DNA of 14,570 nt from Tardiphaga sp. (GTDB lineage Bacteria; Pseudomonadota; Alphaproteobacteria; Rhizobiales; Xanthobacteraceae): contig JAQGJF010000471.1 in assembly GCA_028290765.1 (NCBI GenBank), forward strand, positions 1 to 14,570, read 5' to 3'. The position numbers and the translations under genes were made by a program. Below the pieces are notes generated by a model that did no database searches, was not told the DNA's origin, and saw only the letters and a list, made by a program, of their open reading frames with translations. Positions 1 through 6,758 of this stretch are shown one piece after another; the first letter of the stretch is position 1, and the number at the start of each line of letters is the position of its first letter.

Positions 1-90
1 TGATCCAATATGACCGGGAAGCGCTGTGGTGCGGCGCCTGCAAGCGGGGCTCGCTGTCACGTGAACACTCCAGTCTCTGTCATCGACAGG

Positions 91-846
91 ATGAAACCGC
101 CGCCCGGTGACCCATCCGTCATCGCCATCGCGGGCGTGTCCAAGGCCTATGGAGCCATCGAGGTGCTGACGAACTGTTCGGCGCAGATCGCCAGGGGCGA
201 GGTCGTCGTGGTCTGCGGTCCGTCGGGGTCGGGCAAGAGCACGCTGATCAAATGCGTCAACGGTCTGGAACCGTTCGATGCCGGCCGGATCGTGGTTGAT
301 GGCGTCTCCGTCGCCGACCCGCGGATCGATCTCGCCCGGCTGCGCAGCCGGATCGGCATGGTGTTCCAGCACTTCGAACTCTATCCGCATCTGACGGTGC
401 TGGAGAATATCAGCCTTGCACCGATCAAGGTGCAGAAGCGTCCGCGTGAGCAGGCGACCGCGCGCAGCCTGGCGTTGCTCGATCGCGTCGGCCTGAAGGA
501 CAAGGCCGATCGCTATCCGGCGAATCTCTCTGGCGGACAGCAGCAGCGCGTGGCGATTGCCCGGTCGCTCGCCATGGATCCGATCGCGATGCTGTTCGAC
601 GAGCCGACCTCGGCGCTCGATCCGGAGATGATCAGCGAGGTGCTCGACGTGATGGTGGATCTTGCCCGCGAAGGCATGACCATGATGGTCGTGACCCACG
701 AAATGGGCTTCGCCCGCCGCGTCGCCGACCGCGTCATCTTCATGGATCGTGGCGGGATCCTCGAAGACACGCCCACCAGGGCGTTCTTTGACGCGCCGCG
801 TACCGAACGGGCCAGGCTCTTCCTTTCGAAAATCCTGAACCACTGA
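91..846 (+). CDS. Polar amino-acid type ABC transporter, ATP-binding subunit (GlnQ/ArtP-like)
   Basis: This is the cytoplasmic ATPase that powers an ABC importer of the polar amino acid family. From the ATG at 91 the protein has 251 residues, a normal length for the family. Visible motifs are Walker [10 protein letters not shown] (residues 43-51), the Q-loop glutamine in [10 protein letters not shown] (93), the signature LSGGQQQR (146-153), Walker B AMLFDEP (166-172), the D-loop SALD and the switch histidine in VTHE (203). The frame is open upstream to an ATG at 10 and a GTG at 61. I prefer 91 because family similarity begins just after it, but no start has a clear ribosome binding site. No permease or binding protein is visible and they probably lie before the window. 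The next gene follows after 8 bases, so the two are likely co-transcribed. The family call is firm; the substrate is unknown. Confidence 0.93.
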   Translation: MKPPPGDPSVIAIAGVSKAYGAIEVLTNCSAQIARGEVVVVCGPSGSGKSTLIKCVNGLEPFDAGRIVVDGVSVADPRIDLARLRSRIGMVFQHFELYPHLTVLENISLAPIKVQKRPREQATARSLALLDRVGLKDKADRYPANLSGGQQQRVAIARSLAMDPIAMLFDEPTSALDPEMISEVLDVMVDLAREGMTMMVVTHEMGFARRVADRVIFMDRGGILEDTPTRAFFDAPRTERARLFLSKILNH

Positions 847-854
847 GGGTGTCC

Positions 855-2105
855 ATGAGCACGACCGCTGTCGAGCCGCCCGCGGCGTCGTTCGATGCCG
901 GGATCTACCGGTCGCTGACGCCCGGCGTTGCGTCCGTCCTTCATCTGAATGCGGCGAGCGCGGCGCTGCCGTCGCGCGGGGTTGTCGCCGTGGTGAAGGC
1001 GCAGCTCGATCTCGAAGCCGAGATCGGCCCGCAGGCCGCCACGGCTCGCGCGCAGGACGGCCTGGTCACGGCGCGTCGGCGCGCCGCGACGTTGTTGGAC
1101 TGCCGGCCCGACCAGATCGCGTTCGGGGACAGCAGCGCGCGGCTCTGGTCGCTGGCATTCCATGCCCTGAGACTTCCAAAGCGCGGGCGCATCCTGGTCT
1201 CGCGCGGCGAATGGGGCGGCAATCTGCTGGCCATCGCGGCGGCGAGCCGTGATCTCGGCATCATGGTGGAAACAATTCCGACCGATGATGCCGGCACGAT
1301 CGATCTCGCGTATCTGCAGACGCGAATCGACGATGACGTTCGCCTGATCGCGGTCACGGCGGTCTCGAGCGCCAGCGGCATTTGCCAGCCGGTCGCCGCG
1401 ATCGGCGCCCTGGCGCGGCCGCGGGGTTGCCTTTACATCGTCGATGCGGCCCAGGCGATCGGGCGCTTTCCGTTTTCTCTGGACCGGATCGGCGCCGACG
1501 TCGTCACGGCGCCGGCGCGAAAATGGCTGCGCGGACCGCGCGGTCAGGCGCTGGCGGCGTTTTCCGACGCGGCGCTGTCGGACCTCGCGATGCCGCCGCT
1601 GCTGGATCTCGCGGGCGTGGTGTGGTCGGAAGCCGGCAGTGCCTCGCCACGCAGCGACGCCCGCCGCTTCGAAACCTATGAGTACAGCATGGCCGGCCGG
1701 CTCGGCTTCGGCGCGGCGCTCGGTGAGTTGCTGGACGCTGGACCGGCGGCGATCAGCGACGCCATTAACAATGGCATTCGCAGCCTCCGAACCGCGCTCG
1801 GCGGCTGCGAAGGCGTCACCGTGCAGGAGCCGATCGATACCGATCCGGCCTTTCTCACGTTGAACTGCGGCAGTCTCCACCCGCCGGATCTGGCCCGGGC
1901 CCTCAGCCTCGAAGGCATTGCTGTCGCGAGCGTGGGGCGCGCCTATGCACCGGCCGAACTCGACGCGCGCCATCTGGCGGCCGTGCTGCGGGTCGCGCCT
2001 CATGCCTATGGCCGCGCGGATGAGATCGCCAGGTTTGCCAACGTGCTGGAACGGGTCGTCCCGATCTTGCGCGAATCCCGACACGCCGCGGCATCTGCGG
2101 CTTGA
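855..2105 (+). CDS. Class V aminotransferase-fold PLP enzyme, EgtE-like
   Basis: This is a 416-residue fold-type I PLP enzyme of the class V aminotransferase/NifS superfamily. The probable Schiff-base lysine is K223 in ARKWLRGPRG, and D197 in VDAAQAIGRFP is the expected partner of the PLP ring nitrogen. The order of segments recalls the ergothioneine C-S lyase EgtE of actinobacteria: LHLNAASAALPS near the N-terminus, then EAEIG, GEWGGNL, VDAAQ and RKW..GPRG. Isopenicillin N epimerase-like and cysteine desulfurase-like enzymes share the fold. I chose the ATG at 855 because GAGGG at 845-849 sits 5 bases before it; a GTG at 849 is also open. The gene starts 8 bases after the ABC ATPase stop, which suggests one operon that imports and processes an amino-acid-like compound. 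The superfamily is secure; the EgtE link is an inference from remembered sequence and the reaction is not proven. Confidence 0.85.
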   Translation: MSTTAVEPPAASFDAGIYRSLTPGVASVLHLNAASAALPSRGVVAVVKAQLDLEAEIGPQAATARAQDGLVTARRRAATLLDCRPDQIAFGDSSARLWSLAFHALRLPKRGRILVSRGEWGGNLLAIAAASRDLGIMVETIPTDDAGTIDLAYLQTRIDDDVRLIAVTAVSSASGICQPVAAIGALARPRGCLYIVDAAQAIGRFPFSLDRIGADVVTAPARKWLRGPRGQALAAFSDAALSDLAMPPLLDLAGVVWSEAGSASPRSDARRFETYEYSMAGRLGFGAALGELLDAGPAAISDAINNGIRSLRTALGGCEGVTVQEPIDTDPAFLTLNCGSLHPPDLARALSLEGIAVASVGRAYAPAELDARHLAAVLRVAPHAYGRADEIARFANVLERVVPILRESRHAAASAA

Positions 2106-2148
2106 CGGAGACGATCGCATAACAATTCGTTGTTGATTGGCACGGGTA

Positions 2149-2577
2149 TCAACCGGTGACTTCTATCGAATTGAGCTCGCACCATTCGCGCAACGCACGT
2201 TCCGTGGCTTTCGCTTCGAAATCATGCCAGCGATCAAGCGCGGTTCTTCGTATCAGCAAGGCTCGAAATTTCTGGTAGGCGCCTTTCTTGCCGAAGATGT
2301 ATCTGACCTCATCGAAGTCGTTTGGCAGAAACTCGCGTGCAAAGTCCAGCACCAGAGGCTTGCCGAGATCGAGCTCGCGTCTGTCGGGGATCGCGATGTA
2401 GTTCTCATCGTCCTCGACGTCATTGGGCAACTCGTCGTTCAGTTCATCCAGGTCGGACAATTCGGAGCGCCAATAGATCTTGCCCGTCCGCCTGCACAGG
2501 AGAGCCTGATGCTCGCCGACGCTGCTGCTTCCAACGAATTCGAACGCGTCGAGTATTTCCTGAAAGCTGACGGGCAT
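2149..2577 (-). CDS. UPF0158 family protein
   Basis: A 142-residue acidic protein that matches the UPF0158 family pattern: a short N-terminal helix, then the strand-rich segment GEHQALLCRRTGKIYWRSE, an acidic linker (ELNDELPNDVEDDENYIAIP), and a C-terminal part with DLGKPLVLDFARE and a helix ending REWCELNSIEV. The biochemical role of the family is unknown. I take the ATG at 2577; a TTG five codons upstream (2592) is possible, with a weak AGG before it. The gene converges with the EgtE-like gene across a 43-base gap and has no obvious operon partner. It is cytoplasmic, with no signal peptide or membrane segment. Confidence 0.8.
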   Translation of the reverse strand: MPVSFQEILDAFEFVGSSSVGEHQALLCRRTGKIYWRSELSDLDELNDELPNDVEDDENYIAIPDRRELDLGKPLVLDFAREFLPNDFDEVRYIFGKKGAYQKFRALLIRRTALDRWHDFEAKATERALREWCELNSIEVTG

Positions 2578-2928
2578 TGGTCTGCGTGCCAAACGTGCCT
2601 GCGCCGGTCACGCCGCCCTTTCGGCTCGACGGACCGGTACGTCCGTGGAGATGTCGAGGCGACCGATAATCGCGGTCGACAGTCCGCGTTTTTCGGAATC
2701 TGGGCGATGCACCTGCGCCTGTCAACGCTCTCCTGTAGCGGAACAGTCCAGCGCGGCCGCGAGCGGACCCCGCGCTGCTCTTTTTCGCCATACGGCCCGG
2801 CCCGCCTTGACGCCGGCACCGGAAAGCGGCTGGATGTCCGTGGCGCGCAAGGCCGCGTCAGGCGCGTGCCGGCGTCGGGATGACGGTTCGGTGTGTGCTG
2901 CCAGGACTGCAACGAGGTTCATGGAGCG
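2578..2928. other. Intergenic stretch without a convincing gene
   Basis: About 350 bases lie between the divergent UPF0158 gene and the DUF2293-type gene. Several overlapping open frames cross it on both strands, but their translations are arginine-, proline- and cysteine-rich with no recognisable motif, as expected from chance frames in GC-rich DNA. The promoters of both flanking genes should be here; I could not pick a convincing -35/-10 pair. Confidence 0.5.
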
Positions 2929-3648
2929 ATGAACCGGAAGAATCCGAACGCACTCGCCGATCGTGTCGTCAAGGCTGCGGAGGCGACGCTTGCTGCCCAG
3001 GGTTATGTGAGCCCCATCGACGTGCTCGTCGGGATCGGCTGGCTTGACGTCTCTACGGCAGAACGCTGGCGGCGTGGTCAGATCGACTGCCTCGAGCATG
3101 CGGTACAGACCAATCCGCCGCGCATATCGGAAGCCATGGAACTGTTCCGGTCCTGGGCGACGGAAAGAAAATTGTCCCCAAGCCCGACGGACTATGTCGC
3201 GCGCACACCGCAGCGCCAGATGCTGCGCTTCAGCCGAAACGGGGATTCCGCGATCGAGGCGCTATACCGGACCCATTGGGTTTCGCAAGAGCTGTCCGAG
3301 AAGAAACGTGAACGCCTGGCGGAGAAAGCGAGTCGTCCGCCGGAACTGGTGGTGGTCCAGCCATTGAAAAGCGAATGGAGGTGTCATCGATGCGGCAACA
3401 CCGGTGACCTGCTGATGATGGAGGAGCCCGGCCCGGCATGCCTGGGCTGCGTTGGTCTCGATGACCTTGAGTTCGTGCCGGCGGGCGACGCGTTGCTCTC
3501 GCGGCGGGTGAAAGCCAATAGCGCGAGATGCGCCGTTGTGGTGCGCTTCAGCCGAAGCCGCCGCCGCTATGAACGACAGGGTCTGCTGGTCGAGCCGCTG
3601 GCATTGGCGGAGGTGCAGCGCGACCTCGAAGTGCAACGACGCGAGTAA
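2929..3648 (+). CDS. DUF2293-type protein with zinc-ribbon-like motif, probably lacking its C-terminal domain
   Basis: A 239-residue protein of unknown function. It resembles the N-terminal and middle part of longer alphaproteobacterial DUF2293-containing proteins as I remember them. Visible landmarks are a helical N-terminus with YVSPIDVLVGIGWL, the segment YRTHWVSQELSEKKRERLAEK, two CxxC pairs (C152/C155 and C171/C174) that could bind zinc, and the basic segment AVVVRFSRSRRRYERQGLLVE (about 202-222). Homologues normally continue for roughly another 100 residues, including DUF2293; here a TAA stops the frame soon after. I chose the ATG at 2929; the frame stays open to a GTG at 2893, and GGAG at 2923-2926 is unusually close to the ATG. 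It could be a natural short form or a 3'-truncated pseudogene. The decayed genes downstream favour truncation. Confidence 0.6.
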   Translation: MNRKNPNALADRVVKAAEATLAAQGYVSPIDVLVGIGWLDVSTAERWRRGQIDCLEHAVQTNPPRISEAMELFRSWATERKLSPSPTDYVARTPQRQMLRFSRNGDSAIEALYRTHWVSQELSEKKRERLAEKASRPPELVVVQPLKSEWRCHRCGNTGDLLMMEEPGPACLGCVGLDDLEFVPAGDALLSRRVKANSARCAVVVRFSRSRRRYERQGLLVEPLALAEVQRDLEVQRRE

Positions 3649-3816
3649 TATCCTTCCGGTAGATTTTTCGGCAGGCCTAAATCCATCTGCCGACCGCATC
3701 GAATGCACACCGCTTCGATTGATGCCGCCACAAGGTCCAAACCCGTAGCAGAGCAAGTCCCCGGGGGCGTGTGATCGCACCGCCGCGTCGCGGGTCGCGG
3801 GTACCCCCGGCGGGGT
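3649..3816. other. Non-coding spacer with GC-rich inverted motifs
   Basis: This stretch separates the shortened DUF2293-type gene from the promoter-like repeat. It is GC-rich at its right end (CCCCGGGGG and GGTACCCCC runs near 3759-3808). No DUF2293 remnant was recognised in the plus frames. Minus-strand frames contain one CxxC (CIRC) but nothing else that supports a gene. Confidence 0.4.
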
Positions 3817-3870
3817 TTGACTCCTTTTCGGTGCCTCAATCGTTCTGGCTGGACGGAGGCACTGGAGCAG
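3817..3870 (+). promoter_or_regulatory. Copy A of a 54-base promoter-like repeat, upstream of the AHSA1 remnant
   Basis: This element matches 4527-4580 at 46 of 54 positions without gaps. Its first 15 bases (TTGACTCCTTTTCGG) and last 11 (CACTGGAGCAG) are identical in both copies. It contains TTGACT (3817-3822), an 18-base spacer and CGTT (3841-3844), a layout compatible with an ECF-type -35/-10 pair. GGAGG at 3869-3873 lies 9 bases before the GTG of the AHSA1-like remnant. The likely reader is the sigma factor encoded at 5342-6298, by proximity only. Confidence 0.5.
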
Positions 3871-3882
3871 GAGGAACCGCCC

Positions 3883-4030
3883 GTGGTGGATATCTTACAT
3901 AAAATCGGGATCAGGTCGTCGTCCCTGGCGGATGCCTATCAGGCCTTGACCACGCGCGAAGGTCTTTCCCGGCGGGTGGACGGATAACACCGCCGCGCCA
4001 AACGACATCAAGCTCGATAGCTCGGAATAA
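3883..4030 (+). pseudogene. SRPBCC/AHSA1-like protein remnant (internal deletion plus frameshift)
   Basis: From the GTG at 3883 the frame encodes VVDILHKIGIRSSS, then ADAYQALTTREGLS. This is the characteristic N-terminus of bacterial START-like (SRPBCC, AHSA1) proteins, which are normally about 140-160 residues long. The frame stops at TAA 3985-3987 after 34 codons. Skipping one C near 3967-3970 restores GGWTDNT, where the family has GWWT, and the frame then runs through APNDIKLDSSE to TAA 4028-4030. That ending resembles the usual C-terminal tail (PxDIKIDxW). About 100 middle codons therefore seem to be deleted and one base inserted. The START cavity is gone, so the product cannot be functional. 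A good GGAGG site and the promoter-like repeat still precede it. The N-terminal identification is fairly firm; the identity of the tail is an inference. Confidence 0.62.
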
Positions 4031-4072
4031 AGCCGGGCCGATCGATCACGCGCCACACAACAGGTGAGAGAC

Positions 4073-4485
4073 ATGAGCGAGGTCTATACCGGCGGCTGCG
4101 CCTGCGGCGCGATCCGCTATGAAATCCCCACCGAACCGTTGGTCATGAACCACTGCCAGTGTCGTGACTGTCAGCGGAAGAGTGGCACCGGGCACGGATC
4201 CTATCTGCCTTCCCGCGCACGGGCGTGAAATGCGAAGGCGAAGCGACGCATTGGGACATCGTCGGCGATAGCGGCAATGTGAAGACGCGCGCCTTCTGCC
4301 CGACCTGCGGGTCGCCGGTCTATATGACGTTTGCGGCGATGCCCGATCTTTTCACCGTGCATGCTGCGAGCCTTGACGATCCCGGCCGCTTCAAGCCGCA
4401 GGTGGTGATGTACGGCGTGCGCGGTTACGCCTGGGACCTCATCGATCCGGCGCTGACGAAATTCGACAAGATGCCGCCGAAGTGA
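4073..4485 (+). pseudogene. GFA/CENP-V family zinc protein, broken by a one-base deletion
   Basis: This gene encodes a member of the glutathione-dependent formaldehyde-activating (GFA, CENP-V) family, small zinc proteins often annotated as aldehyde-glutathione handling. The start at 4073 has AGGTGAGAG just upstream. The first 43 codons read normally and carry the zinc ligands CACG and CQCRDCQ, ending at SYL. The frame then slips: CTG CC TTC at 4205-4212 should read CTG-NCC-TTC, so one base is missing near 4208, and frame 0 stops at TGA 4226-4228. The +1 continuation reads FPRTGVKCEGEATHW, then CPTCGSPVY with the other zinc cysteines, and ends at 4485. With one base restored the protein has the full family length of about 137 residues. 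Internal re-initiation at GTG 4225 would lack half of the zinc ligands. A sequencing error is possible, but the neighbouring remnant makes real decay plausible. Confidence 0.85.
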
Positions 4486-4526
4486 AATTCAGCCCGACCT
4501 GGTTTCGCTTTGCCGTGGTGCGTCGA

Positions 4527-4580
4527 TTGACTCCTTTTCGGAGCCTCGATCGTCCTGGCTATACCCAGACACTGGAGCAG
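4527..4580 (+). promoter_or_regulatory. Copy B of the 54-base promoter-like repeat, upstream of the SDR-sigma operon
   Basis: This is the second copy of the element at 3817-3870. It carries TTGACT (4527-4532), an 18-base spacer and CGTC (4551-4554), then GGAG at 4574-4577, which is the ribosome binding site of the SDR gene, 6 bases before its ATG. Conservation is strongest at the two ends. In the middle the first copy has CGTT where this one has CGTC, both common in ECF -10 elements. It sits 41 bases after the GFA stop, so the SDR-sigma pair probably has its own promoter. Confidence 0.5.
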
Positions 4581-4583
4581 AAA

Positions 4584-5345
4584 ATGATGAGCCTCAAAGA
4601 CAAGAATATCGTCGTCACCGGCGGAAGCCGTGGCCTTGGGCTGGGACTGGTCGAGGCCCTGGTCGCGCACGGCGCCAGGGTGACGGTTGTCGCCCGCGAC
4701 GCCGATGCACTCGATGCGGTCCGCGTCCGGCTGGGCGTAGGCACGATTTCCGCCGACGTGACCGACGAGACCGCCGCCCACCGCATCCTCGCCGAGGTTC
4801 GCCCGGACATCCTGGTGCTGAACGCCGGCGCCAAGCCGCCGATGGGTCGGCTCGACCAGTTGAGCTGGGCGGATTTCACCGCGACCTGGGAGACCGACGT
4901 CAAGGCCGGGCTCTATTGGCTGCAGGCGGCGCTCAACCTGCCGCTCAAGCCGGGAAGCCGCGTCCTGGTGGGGTCGAGCGGCGCGGCCGTGGGCGGATCG
5001 CCGATGTCGGGCGGCTATGGCGGCGCCAAGCGCATGCTCTGGTTCATGGCCAAATACGCCAACGGCGTCGCGGCGCAGAAGGACCTCGGGATCCGCTTCC
5101 AAGCCATCGTGCCGCAGCAGATCGTCGGCGGCACCGGGGTCGGAGACGCCGGCGCCAATGCCTATGCGCGTGCCATGAACGTGAAGCCCGAAGAGTTTCT
5201 GGCCGGCTTCGGCGCGCCGATGCCGCCGCGGGAGTTCGGCGAGAAAGTTGTTTCCGTGCTGGAGGACCCGAAATATGCTGAGGGCTTCGCCTTTGGGCTC
5301 AAGGGCGACACGGGAGTCACGATACTCGAGGGAGCGGCGGCTTGA
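4584..5345 (+). CDS. SDR family NAD(P)-dependent oxidoreductase
   Basis: A 253-residue classical short-chain dehydrogenase/reductase with a Rossmann fold, likely cytoplasmic. It shows the cofactor motif TGGSRGLG (residues 12-19), ADVTD (57-61), NAG (80-82), a serine pair after the fifth strand (VGSSGAAVGG, S131/S132) and the catalytic YGGAK (Y145, K149). R16 and R38 (VVAR) hint at NADPH preference, which is an inference. I chose the ATG at 4584 because GGAG lies 6 bases upstream; 4587 is the next codon. The frame stays open back to 4482, but that would place the repeat and ribosome binding site inside the gene. Its stop overlaps the start of the sigma-factor gene by 4 bases, so the two are translationally linked. 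The substrate cannot be read from the sequence. Confidence 0.92.
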   Translation: MMSLKDKNIVVTGGSRGLGLGLVEALVAHGARVTVVARDADALDAVRVRLGVGTISADVTDETAAHRILAEVRPDILVLNAGAKPPMGRLDQLSWADFTATWETDVKAGLYWLQAALNLPLKPGSRVLVGSSGAAVGGSPMSGGYGGAKRMLWFMAKYANGVAAQKDLGIRFQAIVPQQIVGGTGVGDAGANAYARAMNVKPEEFLAGFGAPMPPREFGEKVVSVLEDPKYAEGFAFGLKGDTGVTILEGAAA

Positions 5346-6298
5346 GTGCAGAACGGCCCTCGCTGGACCGCGACCGCCAGGCGGAGTTGCTCGCTCTGGC
5401 CGGCGAGCTACAGCCCGAGTTGCACCGCTATTGCGCGCGTCTCATGGGATCGTTCATCGACGGCGAGGATGTCGTGCAGGACACGCTCGTGCGGGCTATC
5501 GTGGCATTGCAGGAGCTGGCGTTGCAGAACCCGGAGGAGATGCCGCCGCTTCGACCCTGGCTGTTCCGGATCGCCCACAACCGCGCCCTCGACCTGCTGC
5601 GCAGCCGGGCGGTGCGCCGGGCCGAGCCGATCGAGGCCGCCGCTGATATCGCCGACCTCGCCAGCCCTGACCCCGTGGAGATGCTGATGCGTCAGGAAGC
5701 GGTCAAGACCGCGGTGTCGCGCTTTGCGGAGCTTCCCACGCTGCAGCGGAGCGTCGTCATCCTGAAGGACGTGCTCGACGAGTCGCTGATCGAGATCGCG
5801 GCTCTCCTCGACCTCACGGTCGATGCCGTGAAAGCCCATCTGGCGCGGGGGCGCGCGCGTCTTCGGGAGATCAACGCGCAAGCCGGCCCGCTTCCGGACG
5901 CACGTACGGCGTCCGCCGCGGTGGCGCGCTATGTCGCGCTCTTCAACCAGCGGGACTGGGATGGGCTGCGGGCGCTGCTGGCCGATGATGTCAAACTCAA
6001 ACAGTCCTCGTACGCGCTTCGCGCCGGCCGTGCGGACGTCGGGATGTTCTTCACCATCTACGCCAGGTTGGATGCCGTGTGGCTCGCCCCGGCCTGGCTC
6101 GAGGGCCGCGAAGTGATCGCGGTGTTCGAAGACCGCGCCGATCCGAAACCGAGCTACGTGATGTGGCTCGAGTGGCGCGATGGCCGGATCAGCTTCATCC
6201 GCGACTACAAATATGTCCGCTATGTCACCGCCGACGCGGAGCTGGAGTTGGAACTTGCGCCGGACGCTGGCCCCGCGGGCGACGGCGCCGCGCACTGA
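5342..6298 (+). CDS. ECF-type RNA polymerase sigma factor with C-terminal SnoaL-like domain
   Basis: A 318-residue sigma-70 family factor. Region 2 spans about residues 27-92 (LHRYCARLMGSFIDGEDVVQDTLVRA, then LRPWLFRIAHNRALDLLRSR), and region 4 spans 122-178 (ELPTLQRSVVILKDVLDESLIEIAALL, then VDAVKAHLARGRARLRE, the -35-binding helix-turn-helix). Residues about 190-290 form a SnoaL/NTF2-like domain (VARYVALFNQRDWDGLRALLADDV to MWLEWRDGRISFIRDYKYVRY). In known ECF groups such a fused domain controls sigma activity in place of a separate anti-sigma factor. None is encoded nearby. The start is a TTG inside TTGA, overlapping the SDR stop, with GGGAG 8-9 bases upstream; no ATG or GTG start lies nearby in frame. 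The gene likely transcribes its own operon through the repeat at 4527. I do not assign an ECF group number, because the C-terminal signatures I know for ECF41 are not evident. Confidence 0.9.
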   Translation: MSAERPSLDRDRQAELLALAGELQPELHRYCARLMGSFIDGEDVVQDTLVRAIVALQELALQNPEEMPPLRPWLFRIAHNRALDLLRSRAVRRAEPIEAAADIADLASPDPVEMLMRQEAVKTAVSRFAELPTLQRSVVILKDVLDESLIEIAALLDLTVDAVKAHLARGRARLREINAQAGPLPDARTASAAVARYVALFNQRDWDGLRALLADDVKLKQSSYALRAGRADVGMFFTIYARLDAVWLAPAWLEGREVIAVFEDRADPKPSYVMWLEWRDGRISFIRDYKYVRYVTADAELELELAPDAGPAGDGAAH

Positions 6299-6671
6299 CC
6301 CTGACCGAGAGCCGCTTCTCGCCGACCGTCAGAAAAGAACGTTCTCCCTCCGAACAAGGCGCATCGCGATCGATCGGTCGCTAATGCGTTGCATCACCTG
6401 CTGGACGTATTGTCGCAGCTGGTACGCCATGCGGCCTTCCACGAAAAGGCTTGGCCGAAAGCCCGTTCGCCACCGCAAACACCCCAATGAATCAAGCAGC
6501 GCCGTGTCCGCGGATCGTCGAGCGCGCCGCGCCGTCGAGCATCCCCCGCGATGCCGAACGCGTATGCTGATGCGCCAAACGGTATTGGACAGGAGGAGGA
6601 GGGGCTTTCTAGCCTGCGGCAGAAGCTTGAAAAGGCCGCTGTCGACCGGATCGATCAGGAAGGAGTTGCTT
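6299..6671. other. Non-coding stretch with two inverted repeats
   Basis: No gene is convincing in these 370 bases. AGAACGTTCT at 6336-6345 is a perfect 10-base palindrome. The stretch 6360-6388 forms an interrupted inverted repeat (CGCAT...ATGCG outside, GCGA...TCGC inside, 8-base loop) but has no T-run, so it is more likely an operator or a chance feature than an intrinsic terminator. A purine-rich run (AGGAGGAGGAGGGG) lies near 6591-6604. The right end carries the ribosome binding site of the aldehyde dehydrogenase remnant. Confidence 0.4.
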
Positions 6672-6758
6672 ATGAACGTCGCTGTTTCGGTGCCAACGGA
6701 TGCCTGCGCCGATCCGCATCTGTTCATCGGCGGCGAATGGGTGGTGGCCTCTTCCGCA
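6672..6758 (+). pseudogene. Aldehyde dehydrogenase N-terminal remnant
   Basis: An ATG at 6672 with a strong site (GGAAGGAG, 6658-6665, 6 bases before it) opens a frame reading MNVAVSVPTDACADPHLFIGGEWVVASS. The segment LFIGGEWV..SS is the typical beginning of NAD(P)-dependent aldehyde dehydrogenases, which are about 480 residues long. Similarity ends after about 29 codons. The frame then runs on, without any family feature, across the out-of-frame start of the cyclase gene. Most of the gene is therefore missing, probably by a deletion that brought the cyclase gene close to its 5' end. A short coding leader peptide is the alternative. The match is short, so confidence is moderate. Confidence 0.5.

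Noticed and set aside
513..2120. Long minus-strand open frame of 535 codons opposite the ABC ATPase and EgtE-like genes
   Set aside because: Its translation is rich in arginine and alanine with no recognisable motif. It mirrors two clear plus-strand genes, as expected for an antisense frame in GC-rich DNA.
2121..2134. AACAA-TTCG-TTGTT hairpin between the convergent EgtE-like and UPF0158 genes, a possible terminator
   Set aside because: Only five weak base pairs and no T-run follow; the UUCG-like loop alone is not enough to call a terminator.
2645..2932. Open frames between the UPF0158 and DUF2293-type genes
   Set aside because: The frames on both strands overlap each other, have unusual composition and show no motif or ribosome binding site.
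3567..3839. Minus-strand frame containing ASIEAVCIRCGRQMDLGLP, which looked like a small CxxC protein
   Set aside because: Only one CxxC is present and most of the frame overlaps the end of the DUF2293-type gene and the promoter-like repeat; not enough to call a gene or remnant.
4482..4583. N-terminal extension of the SDR gene from GTG 4482
   Set aside because: It would overlap the GFA stop, contain the promoter-like repeat and lack SDR similarity; ATG 4584 has a proper ribosome binding site.
5408..6295. Minus-strand open frame of 295 codons opposite the sigma-factor gene
   Set aside because: Antisense shadow of a well-supported sigma factor; no motifs.
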